Assembly: GCF_000316195.1 (NCBI RefSeq)
Contig: NZ_JH994110.1
Location: forward strand, 454,728-518,727
Source: Brachyspira hampsonii 30446
GTDB taxonomy: Bacteria > Spirochaetota > Brachyspiria > Brachyspirales > Brachyspiraceae
Direction: 5' to 3'
Length of the DNA: 64,000 nucleotides
In this document: in pieces, positions 63,951 to 64,000 of the stretch
How the letters are laid out: each line of letters opens with the position of its first letter
Numbering within the stretch: position 1 is the stretch's first letter
The notes under the pieces: model-generated
Told to the model about the DNA's origin: nothing
Database searches by the model: none
What the model saw: the letters and a program-made list of their open reading frames with translations, nothing else
Position numbers and translations under genes: made by a program

Positions 63951-64000
63951 GTAACACCTCATTTTAATAAAAAATAGTTATGTAAACAAGTACACAGCTT

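Noticed and set aside
1-64000. tRNA, rRNA or tmRNA genes
   Set aside because: No TTCGA-type arm or GC-rich cloverleaf was seen in any intergenic gap. A dedicated scan (tRNAscan, Rfam) would be decisive.

Overview
The window looks like a chromosomal piece of a Brachyspira-type spirochaete. I infer this from the very low G+C (roughly a quarter to 30% by eye), the many short lipoproteins with loose lipoboxes, two chemoreceptors, tandem M30-type metalloprotease lipoproteins, ankyrin/TPR proteins and the gene content generally. Species was not determined. Housekeeping genes have ordinary AGGAG-type ribosome sites and TTGACA/TATAAT-type promoters, and many transcription units end in clear stem-loop terminators.

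Layout. 1-5400: end of a zinc alcohol dehydrogenase, two unknown small genes (one a lipoprotein with an Arg-rich tail) and two tandem MATE exporters. 5380-5822: first cluster of GC-rich interspersed repeats, running into the end of an orphan ModA-like lipoprotein. 6777-12971: RarA, an unknown partner gene, a chemoreceptor and a TPR protein. 13130-17750: decayed and intact copies of an AhpD/CMD-family gene, then a very AT-rich pair of DUF262 proteins (the second with a DUF1524 HNH nuclease domain), a likely type IV restriction or anti-phage module, and YggU. 17828-23362: a large TPR protein, ScpB, a second repeat cluster and MnmG. 23363-23663: a 301-bp MITE-like element with perfect 19-bp terminal inverted repeats. 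23751-33573: lipoproteins, tandem M30-like proteases, MraY, Tmk, SSB, a DUF3298 lipoprotein, a MoxR-type ATPase and a second chemoreceptor. 33734-34503: the largest repeat cluster. 34581-38963: AlkD, an Ldh/malate dehydrogenase-family oxidoreductase, an array of three PepSY-like secreted proteins, and aspartate-semialdehyde dehydrogenase. 39251-45075: two divergent ankyrin proteins, a zinc-ribbon membrane protein and a DUF5682 protein. 45386-51178: a complete tripartite RND efflux operon (TolC, adaptor, pump). 51274-51773: a frameshifted lipoprotein gene. 52305-55888: a four-gene Na+-pumping acyl-CoA (probably methylmalonyl-CoA) decarboxylase operon in mmdADCB order. 56044-61307: M16 protease, then ffh-rpsP-khpA-rimM (without the usual trmD-rplS), a DUF305 lipoprotein and SmpB. 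61316-63950 (minus): two unknown genes, GroES and Apt.

The most unusual content is not a protein. It is a two-part repeat family made of a ~210-bp element with GC-rich terminal inverted repeats alternating with an ~85-bp element ending in CGCACG/CGTGC motifs. It forms three clusters in the window, and one copy supplies the last codons and stop of a gene. Other points worth a second look are the DUF262 pair, the 301-bp MITE, the DUF5682 protein with an unlinked MoxR ATPase, the duplicating PepSY-like array, and an operator-like palindrome over the efflux promoter. No tRNA, rRNA or CRISPR array was seen.
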